DNA from: Marinobacter sp. ATCH36
GTDB taxonomy: Bacteria > Pseudomonadota > Gammaproteobacteria > Pseudomonadales > Oleiphilaceae
DNA: 64,000 nucleotides
NCBI RefSeq assembly: GCF_023555055.1
Contig: NZ_JAMJPL010000005.1
Span: 124,001 to 188,000, forward strand
Reading direction: 5' to 3'
In this document: in pieces, positions 17,451-28,688 of the stretch
Numbering within the stretch: the first letter of the stretch is position 1
How the letters are laid out: every line of letters starts with the position of its first letter
The notes under the pieces: generated by a model
What the model saw: the letters and a program-made list of their open reading frames with translations, nothing else
What the model was told of the DNA's origin: nothing
The model's database searches: none
Program-made: the position numbers and the translations under genes

Positions 17451-17995
17451 TATGCTCTCACCGTATCGACAAAATTGGATGCTACCTTGAGGTAAATACG
17501 CGCCGCACTGAGGAGTTTCTCGGGCAGGTGCAGATTGGAGGGGTATTCCTTTACGGCACGTTGCGCCACCAGCTTGGGTAGAATGAAGGTTTCAAGCCGG
17601 TTCAGTATCCGGGTCATGCGGATTGCATAGCTGATATCGCCATCCACCAGCATGCGGTCGTTGGCAAAAGCGACGGATGTTTTTTCCTGGAACGACAGCA
17701 CCAGGAAGGCATGGGCAATGTGCTTGAACTGGATAGACAGATCAGTTTCCCGGGGTGCCGAGTCGCCATGGTAGTGGAAACGACCGTCGCCGATATGCTC
17801 CACGATGAAACGGGAGCCATCCGGCATCACCATCATCTCGAACAGGAAACCTTCGGGCAGGCCGCGGGCCTCCTTTTGTACGGCAGCGTCAATTTCGCTG
17901 ACGGCCTGGAGCGCCCGCCCCATGACCTGGAACATCAGCTCTACATAAAGCCGGCGAGCCTGGAAGACCATCGGCTGGATACGTTTTGCGAGCAT
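17450..17995 (-). CDS. Conserved hypothetical, coupled to the alcohol dehydrogenase; SCP2-like?
   Basis: A 181-residue soluble protein with no signal peptide. The central region (FLFEMMVMPDGSRFIVEHIGDGRFHY, then FKHIAHAFLVLSFQEKTSVAFANDRMLVDGDISYAIRMTRIL) recalls the sterol-carrier (SCP2) fold, in which a lipid is held between a sheet and helices, but the match is by eye and weak. The TAATG overlap with the downstream dehydrogenase implies stoichiometric co-production. One possibility is delivery or binding of a hydrophobic alcohol or aldehyde. Function otherwise unknown. Confidence 0.75.
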   Translation of the reverse strand: MLAKRIQPMVFQARRLYVELMFQVMGRALQAVSEIDAAVQKEARGLPEGFLFEMMVMPDGSRFIVEHIGDGRFHYHGDSAPRETDLSIQFKHIAHAFLVLSFQEKTSVAFANDRMLVDGDISYAIRMTRILNRLETFILPKLVAQRAVKEYPSNLHLPEKLLSAARIYLKVASNFVDTVRA

Positions 17996-18029
17996 GGCAA
18001 TCGTCCGCTTGTTGTGTGATTACCGTAAT

Positions 18030-18052
18030 CTTTAGAGTTATTGCTCTAAAAG
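18030..18052. promoter_or_regulatory. Palindrome upstream of the SCP2-like/ADH operon, operator or terminator
   Basis: TTTAGAG-TTATTG-CTCTAAA is a perfect 7-bp inverted repeat with a six-base spacer, lying 36 bp before the start of the operon and 20 bp after the end of the M48 protease gene. It could be a repressor operator for the operon or a terminator for the protease. Its AT-rich arms and position near a start favour an operator slightly. Confidence 0.4.
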
Positions 18053-18070
18053 TCAATGCGGACGATGACA

Positions 18071-19351
18071 TCAGTTCTGCGTCAGTTTGGCCAGCTTCTG
18101 TTTTGCTTCCTGGGCAATCTGTCCCTCAGCCTTCGCTGCGGTGCTGTAATACTGGATCGCGTTGTCCCGGCGATTCTGCCTGACCGCAATGTCACCCAGG
18201 CGCAGGTAAGCAATCGAGGTAGGAACGGTTTCGTTGGCCTTGTTCAGTCGCTCCTTCGCCTTATCCAGTTTGTTAAGCCCCAGGGCATTGAGACCGCTGT
18301 GCAACTGGTAGGTAAACATCTCCGGGTAAAGGGAGGTAGCCTTGTCAAAGTCGGCTTCGGCCTTTTCGGGCTTTTCCTGTGCCTTGTATATCCGGCCGCG
18401 CAGAGAGTAGAAAGCGGCCTCGTCCGGCTCGATTTTGATGGCCTCATTAATTTTGGCAATGGCCTGATCAAACTTGTCATCGCTTGCCAGTTTCATGGCT
18501 TCGTCTTGAGCGTCGTAGGCAGGCTGTATTTTGCGCAGGTATGCAGTTTTGTTCTGGTATTCTTCACGACCGCGGTAACCGCCTGCGCCGATCTTGTCGA
18601 CCAACTTCTGGTTTTCCCGGACGCGCTTCATCGAAGGTGGGTGAGTGGCAAACATGCCCTCGATAAAGCTGGTTTCGCGGCCTTCGGAAAGCTCCACAAA
18701 CAGCTGCTGCAGCTCGACCGCAGCCTGTGGATCGTACCCGGCTTCTTTCATGTAACGAATGCCGTAATGGTCTGACTCCAGTTCATCGCCCTGGCTGTAC
18801 TGCGCCAGGGCAAGCTGGGCGCCCATGGCAGCGCCGCCCATGATCAGCCCTGCCCATTCGTTATCCGAGAGGGCAAAACCCAGCCCCGCCACACCGGCAC
18901 TTATCAGCATTCCCTGTTGCATGCGCTGAACGCTGTGCCGCGCCGCCGCATGGACGATCTCATGGCCGATAACGGAGGCCAATTGGGCTTCGTCTTCAAA
19001 CTCTGTCAACAGGCCACGGTTGATGGCTATTTTACCGCCGGGAAGTGCCCAGGCATTCGGAACACTGCTGTTCAACACCACAAATTCGTAGGGGAGATCC
19101 GGGCGATCACTGACTTTGGCCAGCTTCTGGCCGATCTCCGCAACGTACTGGTTCAGATCCGGGTCCAGGTAGAAGCGGCCACCCTGTGTCTGTTGGGTGG
19201 GTTTGTACTGTTCGCTGCCGATAGACAGTTCCTGGCTTTCAGGGATAAGCGAAAGCTGCTTCTTCCCGGTGACGGGATTGGTGGCGCACCCGGAGAGAAC
19301 GGCGAGCATAATAATAATGGTGAAGTATCGTAATCCAGCGTGGATAGTCAC
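18071..19351 (-). CDS. M48 family metalloprotease lipoprotein with TPR repeats (BepA/YfgC-like)
   Basis: A 426-residue lipoprotein. The start is GTG 19351 (MTIHAGLRYFTIIIMLAVLSGC) with GGAGC upstream; the longer frame to 19477 would extend into the promoter of the divergent thioesterase. The lipobox LSGC predicts lipidation at Cys22. The M48 domain carries the zinc motif GHEIVHAAARHS and a downstream ESDHYGIRYMKEAGYDP with the third ligand Glu. The C-terminal ~150 residues are tetratricopeptide repeats (IKIEPDEAAFYSLRGRIY, ATSLYPEMFTYQLHSGL). BepA of E. coli with the same layout assists LptD and BAM assembly and degrades misfolded outer-membrane proteins, so a role in envelope quality control is likely. 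Confidence 0.93.
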   Translation of the reverse strand: MTIHAGLRYFTIIIMLAVLSGCATNPVTGKKQLSLIPESQELSIGSEQYKPTQQTQGGRFYLDPDLNQYVAEIGQKLAKVSDRPDLPYEFVVLNSSVPNAWALPGGKIAINRGLLTEFEDEAQLASVIGHEIVHAAARHSVQRMQQGMLISAGVAGLGFALSDNEWAGLIMGGAAMGAQLALAQYSQGDELESDHYGIRYMKEAGYDPQAAVELQQLFVELSEGRETSFIEGMFATHPPSMKRVRENQKLVDKIGAGGYRGREEYQNKTAYLRKIQPAYDAQDEAMKLASDDKFDQAIAKINEAIKIEPDEAAFYSLRGRIYKAQEKPEKAEADFDKATSLYPEMFTYQLHSGLNALGLNKLDKAKERLNKANETVPTSIAYLRLGDIAVRQNRRDNAIQYYSTAAKAEGQIAQEAKQKLAKLTQN

Positions 19352-19494
19352 GAGTAAAGCTCCTGGTTCGGATTTGCCACTTTTATACCACATCCGGGCC
19401 TCGTGCTGCGTTACCACAGTTCGAGGCCTGCCGTGTGGAGGCAGCATGGACGTTGCGTTATTATTGGCGCTTTTCACCTGACGAGCCAGACCCT

Positions 19495-19965
19495 ATGAAC
19501 AACGCCATGCGAATGGAACGGGTTCGCCGGTTTATCGGAACTCTCAACCAGAGCCGCGAACTTGGTATGACCGTAACATCGGCAAAAGAGGGCCAGTTGA
19601 CCCTTTGCCTTCCCTATAGCGACCGCATCATCGGCAACCCGGATACCGGCGTGATCCACGGTGGAGCCATTACCACGCTGATGGATACGACTTCCGGCTC
19701 GGTAATTATGTGCACCCTGGATGACTTCGAGCTAAGCCCGACGCTGGATCTGCGGGTGGACTACATGCGTCCCGCCGAACCCCATAAGCCGGTATACGCC
19801 CGCGCCGAAACCTACAGGGTTACCCGCAATATCATCTTTACCCGCTGTGAAGCCTTCCAGGAGCCTGGCGATACCATTGCCAACTGTGTGGGCACGTTCA
19901 TGAGGATTGGCAAAGAGGCGATGCCCAAATCTTTTCGTGATCTGATCGACGGAGGCAAAGAATGA
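19495..19965 (+). CDS. Hotdog-fold thioesterase, PaaI family (first of a pair)
   Basis: A 156-residue PaaI-type hotdog thioesterase. The motif GNPDTGVIHGGAITTLMDTTSG contains the conserved HGG and the Asp of the helix, with LDLRVDYMRPA as the typical central strand. The start MNNAMRMERVRRFIG at ATG 19495 is chosen over the in-frame upstream start because the region before it is the divergent promoter. The stop overlaps the second thioesterase gene by four bases (ATGA). The acyl substrate is unknown. Confidence 0.92.
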   Translation: MNNAMRMERVRRFIGTLNQSRELGMTVTSAKEGQLTLCLPYSDRIIGNPDTGVIHGGAITTLMDTTSGSVIMCTLDDFELSPTLDLRVDYMRPAEPHKPVYARAETYRVTRNIIFTRCEAFQEPGDTIANCVGTFMRIGKEAMPKSFRDLIDGGKE

Positions 19966-20396
19966 CCAATCCGGAAATCCTCCGTTACACCCAGGAAACC
20001 GGCGATTTTTCCCGAATGCTGGAAAGCATCCCTTACGCCCGCTTTATTGGCCTGGAATGCAACCGTTTCGGTGACGACCTGATCTTCCGGCTGCCGGAAA
20101 AAGAGGAAAACCTGGGCAATCCCGTCCTGCCGGCGATTCATGGTGGGGTGATCGGTGGCTTCATGGAGTTGTCAGCGGTTATCTATCTGATGATGTCCCA
20201 GGAAACCCTGCGCATGCCCCGCATCGTGGATTTCTCCCTTGATTACCTGCGCGCCGGCCTCAACCGCGAGACCTTCGCCGAGTGCCAGCTCACCCGCCAG
20301 GGCAACCGCGTGGCCAATGTGATGATCACCGCCTGGCAAAAATCCCGTTCCCAGCCCATTGCCACGGCCCGGGCCCACTTCCTGCTGGAAGACTGA
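19962..20396 (+). CDS. Hotdog-fold thioesterase, PaaI family (second of a pair)
   Basis: A 144-residue hotdog protein following the first by an ATGA overlap. It keeps the AIHGGVIGGFMELSAV motif (HGG) and the VDFSLDYLRAG strand, but the Asp of the first paralogue's LMDTTSG is replaced by Glu (FMELSAV). The two may form a heteromer or may have split substrate range after duplication; they are clearly diverged. No signal peptide. Confidence 0.9.
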   Translation: MTNPEILRYTQETGDFSRMLESIPYARFIGLECNRFGDDLIFRLPEKEENLGNPVLPAIHGGVIGGFMELSAVIYLMMSQETLRMPRIVDFSLDYLRAGLNRETFAECQLTRQGNRVANVMITAWQKSRSQPIATARAHFLLED

Positions 20397-20770
20397 ATTC
20401 AGCTTGTCGGGGTTGAAATGCCCCCGGTGACCCCCATTTCTGGACCCAGCACTTTAGGCATTGGTGCAGGCAAGCAGTTGAGGATGGGTTTACGAAACAC
20501 GCCTCAAGACGTCCGTGTGCGGCTCGGGCTCCGCCATCCATGGCTCCGCACGGTTTCGTAAACCCATCCTCAACTGCTCGCTCCGGCCTGGGTGCCAGAA
20601 CGGAAATTACTCCACAGTTGGGTGGGGTGGCTGGGTGATCCTTTCCAAAACCGTGCGGAGCCATGGATGGCGGAGCGGAGCGTACAAGGACGTATTCACA
20701 GCGTGTTTTGGAATGGATTACCCAGCCGCACCGCTCCTCCGAACCTTAATACCAGGAGACAAAACAAGCC
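20397..20770. repeat. Intergenic element with two long interlocked inverted repeats, upstream of htpG
   Basis: This 374-bp gap has no supportable gene. Repeat A is a perfect 26-bp inverted pair (20473-20498 with 20553-20578) separated by 54 bp. Repeat B is a perfect 29-bp inverted pair (20528-20556 with 20648-20676) separated by 91 bp. The right arm of A and the left arm of B share four bases, so the two hairpins cannot both form completely. A third weaker pair (AAACACGCC...GACGTCC near 20496-20513 with GGACGT...GCGTGTTT near 20690-20708) extends the symmetry. It looks like a composite interspersed repeat or non-autonomous mobile element. The htpG promoter must lie within or just after it; I see no clear heat-shock -35/-10. 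Confidence 0.75.
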
Positions 20771-22663
20771 ATGACAGTTGAATCGCAGAAAGAGACGTTG
20801 GGATTTCAGACTGAGGTTAAGCAACTGCTTAACCTGATGATCCATTCCCTATACTCCAACAAGGAAATCTTCCTTCGTGAACTGATTTCAAACGCTTCCG
20901 ACGCAGAAGATAAGCTCCGCTTTGCCGCCCTGAAAGATGACTCCCTGTTTGAAAACGATCCCGAGCTGAAAATCCGTCTGGATTATGACGCCGAGAAGAA
21001 TACCGTCTCTCTTTCCGATAACGGCATTGGCATGAACCGGGACGATGTTATCCAAAATCTGGGCACCATCGCCAAGTCCGGCACTGCCGAGTTCCTCAAG
21101 CAGCTATCCGGTGACGAGAAGAAAGACAGCAAGCTGATCGGTCAGTTTGGTGTCGGCTTTTATTCTTCGTTCATCGTGGCGGATTCCGTTGAAGTGTTTA
21201 CCCGCCGCGCTGGTGCGCCGGTTGAAGAAGGTGTGCATTGGGAATCCAAGGGCGACGGCCAGTTCACCATTGAGAATGTGGATCTGGACGAACGCGGAAC
21301 GAAAATTGTTCTGCACCTGAAGGACGACGCCAAGGAATTTGCGGACGGTTTCCGCCTGCGCAACCTGGTGAAGAAGTACTCCGACCACATTTCGTTCCCG
21401 GTGGTGATGAAGTCCGAATCCGAGGAAGAAGGCGAGAAGGGCAAGGACGAGACAGTCAACGACGCGACCGCTTTGTGGACCCTGTCGCGCAGCGAGATCA
21501 AGGACGAAGAGTACAAGGAATTCTACAAGCACATCTCCCATGACTTTGAAGATCCGCTGACCTGGTCTCATAACAAAGTGGAAGGCAAGCTTGATTACAC
21601 CAGCCTGCTGTATGTTCCCGGCCGTGCACCGTTCGATCTGTACAACCGCGAAGCGCCCCGTGGCCTGAAGCTGTATGTGCAGCGTGTGTTCATCATGGAC
21701 GACGCCGAGCAGTTCCTGCCGCTGTATCTACGCTTTACCAAGGGCGTGATCGACTCCAACGATCTGTCGCTGAACGTCTCTCGCGAGATTCTCCAGAACG
21801 ACAGCACCGTGGACAGTATCCGTACTGCGGTTACCAAACGGGTTCTGGATATCCTCTCCAAGCTGGCCAAGAAAGAGCCGGAGCAGTACCAGCAGTTCTG
21901 GAACGAGTTTGGCACGGTGCTGAAGGAAGGCCCGGCGGAAGATTTCAGCAACCGTGAGAAGATCGGTGGTCTGCTGCGTTTTGCCTCCACTCATACCGGT
22001 GAAGAAGCCCAGAACGTGTCTCTGGATGAGTACATCGCCCGTATGAAGGAAGGTCAGAACAAGATCTACTACATCACCGCCGATAACTTCATGGCCGCGA
22101 AGAGCAGCCCGCACCTGGAAGTATTCCGCAAGAAGGGCGTTGAGGTGCTGATCCTCTCTGACCGGATTGACGAGTGGATGATGGGTTACCTGAACGAATA
22201 TGACGGCAAGCAGTTCCAGGATGTAGCCCGTGGTGATCTGGACCTTGGCGAAGTGGAAACCGAGGAAGACAAGAAGCATAAGGAAGAAGCAGCCGAGGAA
22301 CACAAAGCCCTGGTGGAGCGCATCAAGACCGCGCTTGATGACCGTGTTCAGGATGTGCGTGTTACCAACCGTCTGACCGATTCACCGGCCTGCCTGGTGG
22401 TTGGTGACTTCGACATGGGCGCGCAGATGAAGAAGATCATGGAAGCTGCGGGACAGAAGGTTCCGGACAGCAAACCCATTTTCGAGATCAACGTCGATCA
22501 CCCGCTGGTTCAGCGCCTGGAAAACGAGCAGGGCGAGGATCGCTTCAAGGAATTGTCTGCTGTGCTGCTGGACCAGGCTACACTGGCCAGTGGTGAGCAA
22601 CTGCAGGATCCGGGTGCCTATGTAACCCGCCTGAACCGGTTGCTTCTGGAACTGGCCAACTGA
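20771..22663 (+). CDS. htpG: Molecular chaperone HtpG (Hsp90)
   Basis: A 630-residue bacterial Hsp90 (family about 625). The N-terminal GHKL ATPase has [15 protein letters not shown] (Asn/Asp of the ATP site), [12 protein letters not shown] and [15 protein letters not shown]. The middle domain includes [20 protein letters not shown] and the catalytic Arg region [10 protein letters not shown]. The C-terminal dimerisation domain is complete. The start [20 protein letters not shown] is canonical and follows AGGAG at a slightly long spacing. It is cytoplasmic and works with the DnaK system. Confidence 0.98.
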   Translation: MTVESQKETLGFQTEVKQLLNLMIHSLYSNKEIFLRELISNASDAEDKLRFAALKDDSLFENDPELKIRLDYDAEKNTVSLSDNGIGMNRDDVIQNLGTIAKSGTAEFLKQLSGDEKKDSKLIGQFGVGFYSSFIVADSVEVFTRRAGAPVEEGVHWESKGDGQFTIENVDLDERGTKIVLHLKDDAKEFADGFRLRNLVKKYSDHISFPVVMKSESEEEGEKGKDETVNDATALWTLSRSEIKDEEYKEFYKHISHDFEDPLTWSHNKVEGKLDYTSLLYVPGRAPFDLYNREAPRGLKLYVQRVFIMDDAEQFLPLYLRFTKGVIDSNDLSLNVSREILQNDSTVDSIRTAVTKRVLDILSKLAKKEPEQYQQFWNEFGTVLKEGPAEDFSNREKIGGLLRFASTHTGEEAQNVSLDEYIARMKEGQNKIYYITADNFMAAKSSPHLEVFRKKGVEVLILSDRIDEWMMGYLNEYDGKQFQDVARGDLDLGEVETEEDKKHKEEAAEEHKALVERIKTALDDRVQDVRVTNRLTDSPACLVVGDFDMGAQMKKIMEAAGQKVPDSKPIFEINVDHPLVQRLENEQGEDRFKELSAVLLDQATLASGEQLQDPGAYVTRLNRLLLELAN

Positions 22664-22673
22664 TCAGGATCCC

Positions 22674-22892
22674 ATGCAGCAGATTACTGTGGACATTGAA
22701 ATCAGCCCTGATGAGTGGATAAAGCTCTATCAGGGCGTTGCCACCGATGTCCGCACCACGGCCCGGGACGGACGCTCTGTCCGGTTCCCGGCCCGTATTC
22801 TCTCCCGTTTCTATCTCAAGGACGGTATTCGCGGCAGCTTCCGGATTCTGTTTGACGATGCCGGCAAATTTACGTCCATTGAACGACTGTGA
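22674..22892 (+). CDS. DUF2835 family protein
   Basis: A 72-residue protein matching the small gammaproteobacterial family DUF2835: IEISPDEWIKLYQGVATDV, GRSVRFPARILSRFYLKDGI and GSFRILFDDAGKFTSIERL are its usual blocks. Function is unknown. It begins 11 bp after htpG and is probably cotranscribed. Confidence 0.88.
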   Translation: MQQITVDIEISPDEWIKLYQGVATDVRTTARDGRSVRFPARILSRFYLKDGIRGSFRILFDDAGKFTSIERL

Positions 22893-23077
22893 TTTTCTGA
22901 CTCTCCCACCATTAATAAAAACTCTCACAAATTTATTTTTAATTAATTATCTTGTTGCCTTTGCCTCGCGCTACAGTGAATGTGTTCTTTATAGGCACTC
23001 GCTATCCCGGGTATTGGAATTACTCAGAGCAGAGCGTTTTTTCTATCCTATAGTTAGTGGTGCCTAATTCGAAATAG

Positions 23078-25282
<2,205 letters not shown>

Positions 25283-25297
25283 GACCTGAAAGTGAAT

Positions 25298-25321
25298 GGG
25301 TACCCCGGTAACGGGGTACCC
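25298..25321 (+). terminator. Hairpin after katG
   Basis: GGGTACCCCG-GTAA-CGGGGTACCC is a perfect 10-bp stem with a GTAA tetraloop, 16 bp after the katG stop. No U tract follows, so it may act as a Rho-dependent or mRNA-stabilising 3' end rather than a classical terminator. Confidence 0.6.
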
Positions 25322-25415
25322 AGCTACCAACTTCCCGCCAAATTCCTTACAATCCTCCCCGCCTGATTTTTGATCAGCCGCAATCTGTCCAGACTTCTTC
25401 TCTACTGGAGCATTC

Positions 25416-26387
25416 ATGCGAATCATCCTCGCCCCGATGGAAGGGCTGGTCGACGCACCTATCCGTGAAACTCTGACCAAAGTCGGTGGTATTGACCGGT
25501 GCGTGACGGAATTCATTCGCGTGACTCACGGTATGCTACCGCCAAGAGTGTTCTACAAATACGCCCCGGAATTGCACAACCATTCAAGAACGGAAGTGGG
25601 TACGCCGGTCGCTGTTCAGCTACTCGGCTCAGACCCACAGCAGATGGCTCGTCATGGTGTAAAGGCGGCCGAACTGGGAGCGACCCAGGTTGACATCAAT
25701 TTTGGTTGCCCGGCCAAAACCGTCAACAAGCACAAGGGTGGCTGTGTACTGATGCGTGAGCCTGAGCTGATGCACGGGATTGTCGCCGCAGTGCGCCAGG
25801 CGGTGCCTGCGAACGTGTCGGTGACTGCAAAAATGCGCCTGGGGTACGACGACCGCTCCATGGGCGTTGCCTGTGCCCAGGCCCTGGAGGCCGCGGGTGC
25901 TGAAGAAATCGTCATACACGCCCGAAGCAAAGTCGATGGCTACAAACCTCCCGCTTACTGGGAAGAAATTGCCCGGGCGCGGGAAGCGGTGAAAACCCAC
26001 ATCATTGCCAACGGTGAAATCTGGACCGTCGCTGATTACTGGCGATGCCGTGAAATATCCGGCTGCGAGGATGTGATGATCGGCCGGGGCCTGATTGCCC
26101 GGCCAGACCTGGCCCGCCAGATCAAGGCAAGCCAGCGAAGCGAGACAGTCGCGGATATGACCTGGCCTGAAGCCGTTGTGCTGGTTCGTGAATACGCCAC
26201 CGTGTTGCAGGGCTGGCTGGAAGACCGCTATGTGACCGGCCGCATCAAACAATGGCTCAATTTCCTGCGCCAGGGTTTTGCAGAGGCTGAAGCTCTATGG
26301 CCCGAGGCACGCAAGATCCGCCAGGTGGCACCGATGATGGCCTGCCTTGAACAGCGGGTGCCTGTTACCGACTCCCGCGCCGCCTGA
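25416..26387 (+). CDS. dusC: tRNA-dihydrouridine synthase, DusC type
   Basis: A 323-residue FMN-dependent enzyme that reduces uridine in the tRNA D-loop (U16 for DusC). The N-terminal MRIILAPMEGLVDAPIRETL is the FMN-binding start of the family; INFGCPAKTVNKHKGGCVLM holds the active-site Cys and GIVIHAR-type strand follows (EEIVIHARSKVDGYKPPAYW). The KPPAYW segment is typical of DusC rather than DusA or DusB. GGAG precedes the ATG. Monocistronic by position. Confidence 0.94.
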   Translation: MRIILAPMEGLVDAPIRETLTKVGGIDRCVTEFIRVTHGMLPPRVFYKYAPELHNHSRTEVGTPVAVQLLGSDPQQMARHGVKAAELGATQVDINFGCPAKTVNKHKGGCVLMREPELMHGIVAAVRQAVPANVSVTAKMRLGYDDRSMGVACAQALEAAGAEEIVIHARSKVDGYKPPAYWEEIARAREAVKTHIIANGEIWTVADYWRCREISGCEDVMIGRGLIARPDLARQIKASQRSETVADMTWPEAVVLVREYATVLQGWLEDRYVTGRIKQWLNFLRQGFAEAEALWPEARKIRQVAPMMACLEQRVPVTDSRAA

Positions 26388-26497
26388 CGTTCGCTCCCCG
26401 ACGTAAATTCCTTCCACTGACTACACTGGTATCAACGGCACTAACGTTCGTATCACTGTGGGTACCAACAACAAGACAAGTGGAGAGGACGATTACC

Positions 26498-27487
26498 ATG
26501 TTACAGGGACATTTCCGCACCGCCCTGGCTATCGCCGGAGCAACCGTATGCTTTTCACTGGCAGTGGCCATGCCTGTTCAGGCCGACGAGCATGTCGTAA
26601 AGGTCACACCTCTTGGCAGCCACGATGGTGAATTCTGCAGTCGCGACCGGGCGCTGGTGTTCGAAGATCCGAACGGCACCCGGATTCTGTACGATGCCGG
26701 AAGAACCGTCGCCGGCCCGGATGACCCGAGGTTGGGCAAGATTGATGTGATTCTGGTGTCGCACATGCACGGTGATCATGTGGGTGATCAGCGAATCAGT
26801 GAGACCAATCAGGGCAGCTGCGGCTCTCCCGACACGGGCGTGTCCACGTTACCGCAATCCAATACCGTGGATATCGCAGTGAAGAAGAATGCGAAGATCG
26901 TCACCGGTAGCGAAATGCCGGCGTTCTTTGCTGCCAAGTTGAAGGAAAGCGGTGGCGACCCTGCAAATTCTCTGCTCGTGCGCTTTGGTGGCGAGCGGAA
27001 AGTCGGGGGCGTGGCCATCACCACAGTGCCGGCTGTGCACAGCAATGGGGTATCCCCGTCGTTTCTCACCGGCCCGCTGGCGGAGTATCTGAAAGCCGCG
27101 GGCGTAGGCGCCAGTGTCGGGGCGCCTACCGGTTACGTACTGACATTTTCCAACGGGCTGGTGGTGTATCTGTCCGGCGACACCGGCATCACCGCCGAAC
27201 AGAAACTGGTGGTCAACGAGCACTATGGCGCCCAACTGGTGGTCATGAATATTGGTGACACCTTTACCACCGGGCCGAAGGAAGCGGCTTACGTGATTAA
27301 TGACCTGATTCGTCCGGCAGCCGTCATTGCGTCCCATGCGAATGAATCGGCCACGGAGAAGGGTGCAGTGCGCAAGGACACCCGCACCGAACAGTTTGTG
27401 AGCCTGTCTTCGGTACCGGTGCATGTTCCCCTCAGCGGGAAAACCATGAGCTTTAACGGCAGTGCAAGCTGCACTGAGGGCTGTTGA
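26498..27487 (+). CDS. Secreted metallo-beta-lactamase-fold hydrolase
   Basis: A 329-residue protein with a clear Sec signal peptide (MLQGHFRTALAIAGATVCFS..., cleavage near VQADE). The mature part has the MBL motif VSHMHGDHVGD (HxHxDH), PAVHSNG, YLSGDTGIT (bridging Asp) and IASHANES (last His), giving a probable di-zinc site. It resembles UlaG/YcbL-like hydrolases rather than true beta-lactamases. The start at ATG 26498 is set by GGAGAGG nine bases upstream and by the signal peptide; the frame opening at 26480 starts inside that ribosome-binding site. Substrate unknown. Confidence 0.9.
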   Translation: MLQGHFRTALAIAGATVCFSLAVAMPVQADEHVVKVTPLGSHDGEFCSRDRALVFEDPNGTRILYDAGRTVAGPDDPRLGKIDVILVSHMHGDHVGDQRISETNQGSCGSPDTGVSTLPQSNTVDIAVKKNAKIVTGSEMPAFFAAKLKESGGDPANSLLVRFGGERKVGGVAITTVPAVHSNGVSPSFLTGPLAEYLKAAGVGASVGAPTGYVLTFSNGLVVYLSGDTGITAEQKLVVNEHYGAQLVVMNIGDTFTTGPKEAAYVINDLIRPAAVIASHANESATEKGAVRKDTRTEQFVSLSSVPVHVPLSGKTMSFNGSASCTEGC

Positions 27488-27492
27488 TGCAA

Positions 27493-27515
27493 AAGGCTGA
27501 CCGTCGGTCAGCCTT
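27493..27515. terminator. Bidirectional terminator between the MBL and aldolase genes
   Basis: AAGGCTGACC-GTC-GGTCAGCCTT is a 10-bp perfect stem. On the minus strand it overlaps the end of the aldolase coding sequence and is followed by a TTTT run; on the plus strand it stands right after the MBL stop. Confidence 0.75.
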
Positions 27516-28524
27516 CCATATCTGTTGAGTAGCGCCCCAGAGTGGCCAGGCTGTTGAGCTTCGCCCGTTTCAGAAGAGCGGCCTGGGCAGCGGATTTGTT
27601 CGAGGAAATGCCTGCCCAGGCTTTTTGAGCGGGTTCCTGAAGGGCGCGACCATAGGAGAAACTCAGTACCCATGGCTGCGATGCGCCACTGTTTATGGCA
27701 TTGAGGTTCAGGGTTGCCTCTTCAGGTGTCTGGCCGCCGGAGAGGAAGTTGATGCCGGGAACCGCTGCCGGAACCACCCGACGGAACACCCGCAGGGTAT
27801 GCTCGGCCACTTCTTCGGGGCTGGCTTTCTTGCCATTGGCGTTACCGGGCGTAACCATGCTTGGCTTGAGGATCATGGTTTCCAGTTCAACGCGATGGCG
27901 CCGCAGGGCCCGGAACACCTCACTGATGACCGCCTCATTGACGTCGGCACTGCGCTCAATGGTATGGCTGCCGTCAATGAGCACTTCCGGCTCCACGATA
28001 GGCACGATTCCGCAGGACTGGCAGATGGCAGCATAACGGGCCAGAACCTCGGCGTTGGCCTCAATCGCCGCGATACCGGGGTTGTTGTCAGTGATGTGGT
28101 AGACGTTCCGCCACTTGGCAAACCGGGCGCCCAGCGTCTTGTATTGCTCAAGGCGCTGGGCCAGGCCGTCAAGGCCCTCGGTAATCTCATCGCCCGGCGC
28201 ATTCACCATCGGCCCCTTGCCCTTATCCACCTTGATGCCGGGAATAACGCCGTTGCTCGCGGAAACGGAGGGGAGCGGCTTGCCATCGTCGGACTTCTGG
28301 CCCAGGGTTTCCTCAAACAGAATAACGCCGCTGATATAGTCTCCCAGTTCTTGTGTGTTCAACATCAGGCTACGGTATTCGCGGCGGTTCTCTTCGCTGG
28401 ACTCAACACCCACGGCCTTGAAGCGTTTGGCGATGGTGGGGTGGCTTTCATCGGCCGCGAGAATACCCTTGCCGGCTTGGACCAGCTCCCGGATGGTGGC
28501 GTTCAGTTCTTCCTGAATGGTCAT
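27508..28524 (-). CDS. Class I fructose-bisphosphate aldolase
   Basis: A 338-residue Schiff-base aldolase of the eukaryotic-like class I family, interconverting fructose 1,6-bisphosphate with dihydroxyacetone phosphate and glyceraldehyde 3-phosphate. The N-terminal GKGILAADESHPTIAKRF and the Schiff-base lysine segment MILKPSMVTPGN (Lys220) are diagnostic, with FLSGGQTPEEATLNLNAIN and LSFSYGRALQ completing the phosphate site. AGGAG precedes the ATG. Many gammaproteobacteria use class II FbaA instead; class I may serve gluconeogenesis. It is divergent from the AAR-like dehydrogenase gene. Confidence 0.96.
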   Translation of the reverse strand: MTIQEELNATIRELVQAGKGILAADESHPTIAKRFKAVGVESSEENRREYRSLMLNTQELGDYISGVILFEETLGQKSDDGKPLPSVSASNGVIPGIKVDKGKGPMVNAPGDEITEGLDGLAQRLEQYKTLGARFAKWRNVYHITDNNPGIAAIEANAEVLARYAAICQSCGIVPIVEPEVLIDGSHTIERSADVNEAVISEVFRALRRHRVELETMILKPSMVTPGNANGKKASPEEVAEHTLRVFRRVVPAAVPGINFLSGGQTPEEATLNLNAINSGASQPWVLSFSYGRALQEPAQKAWAGISSNKSAAQAALLKRAKLNSLATLGRYSTDMEG

Positions 28525-28688
28525 AGTGAGCTCCTGAAAAATCCGTGACAGTCTGCGTGTGCGTTTTGGGCTGTTATCTCATTGTAGACGGTGAATGACG
28601 CTCTGGAATTTGATCTGCGCTAAGGCAGAAACCATTCCCTTGATTTAGGCTGTAAAGGATAACAAAAGGAAAAAGGGAAGACCTGTTT

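Noticed and set aside
27625..28548. 307-codon open frame opposite the class I aldolase
   Set aside because: It is antisense to a strongly recognised aldolase with an intact active site and has no recognisable domain.
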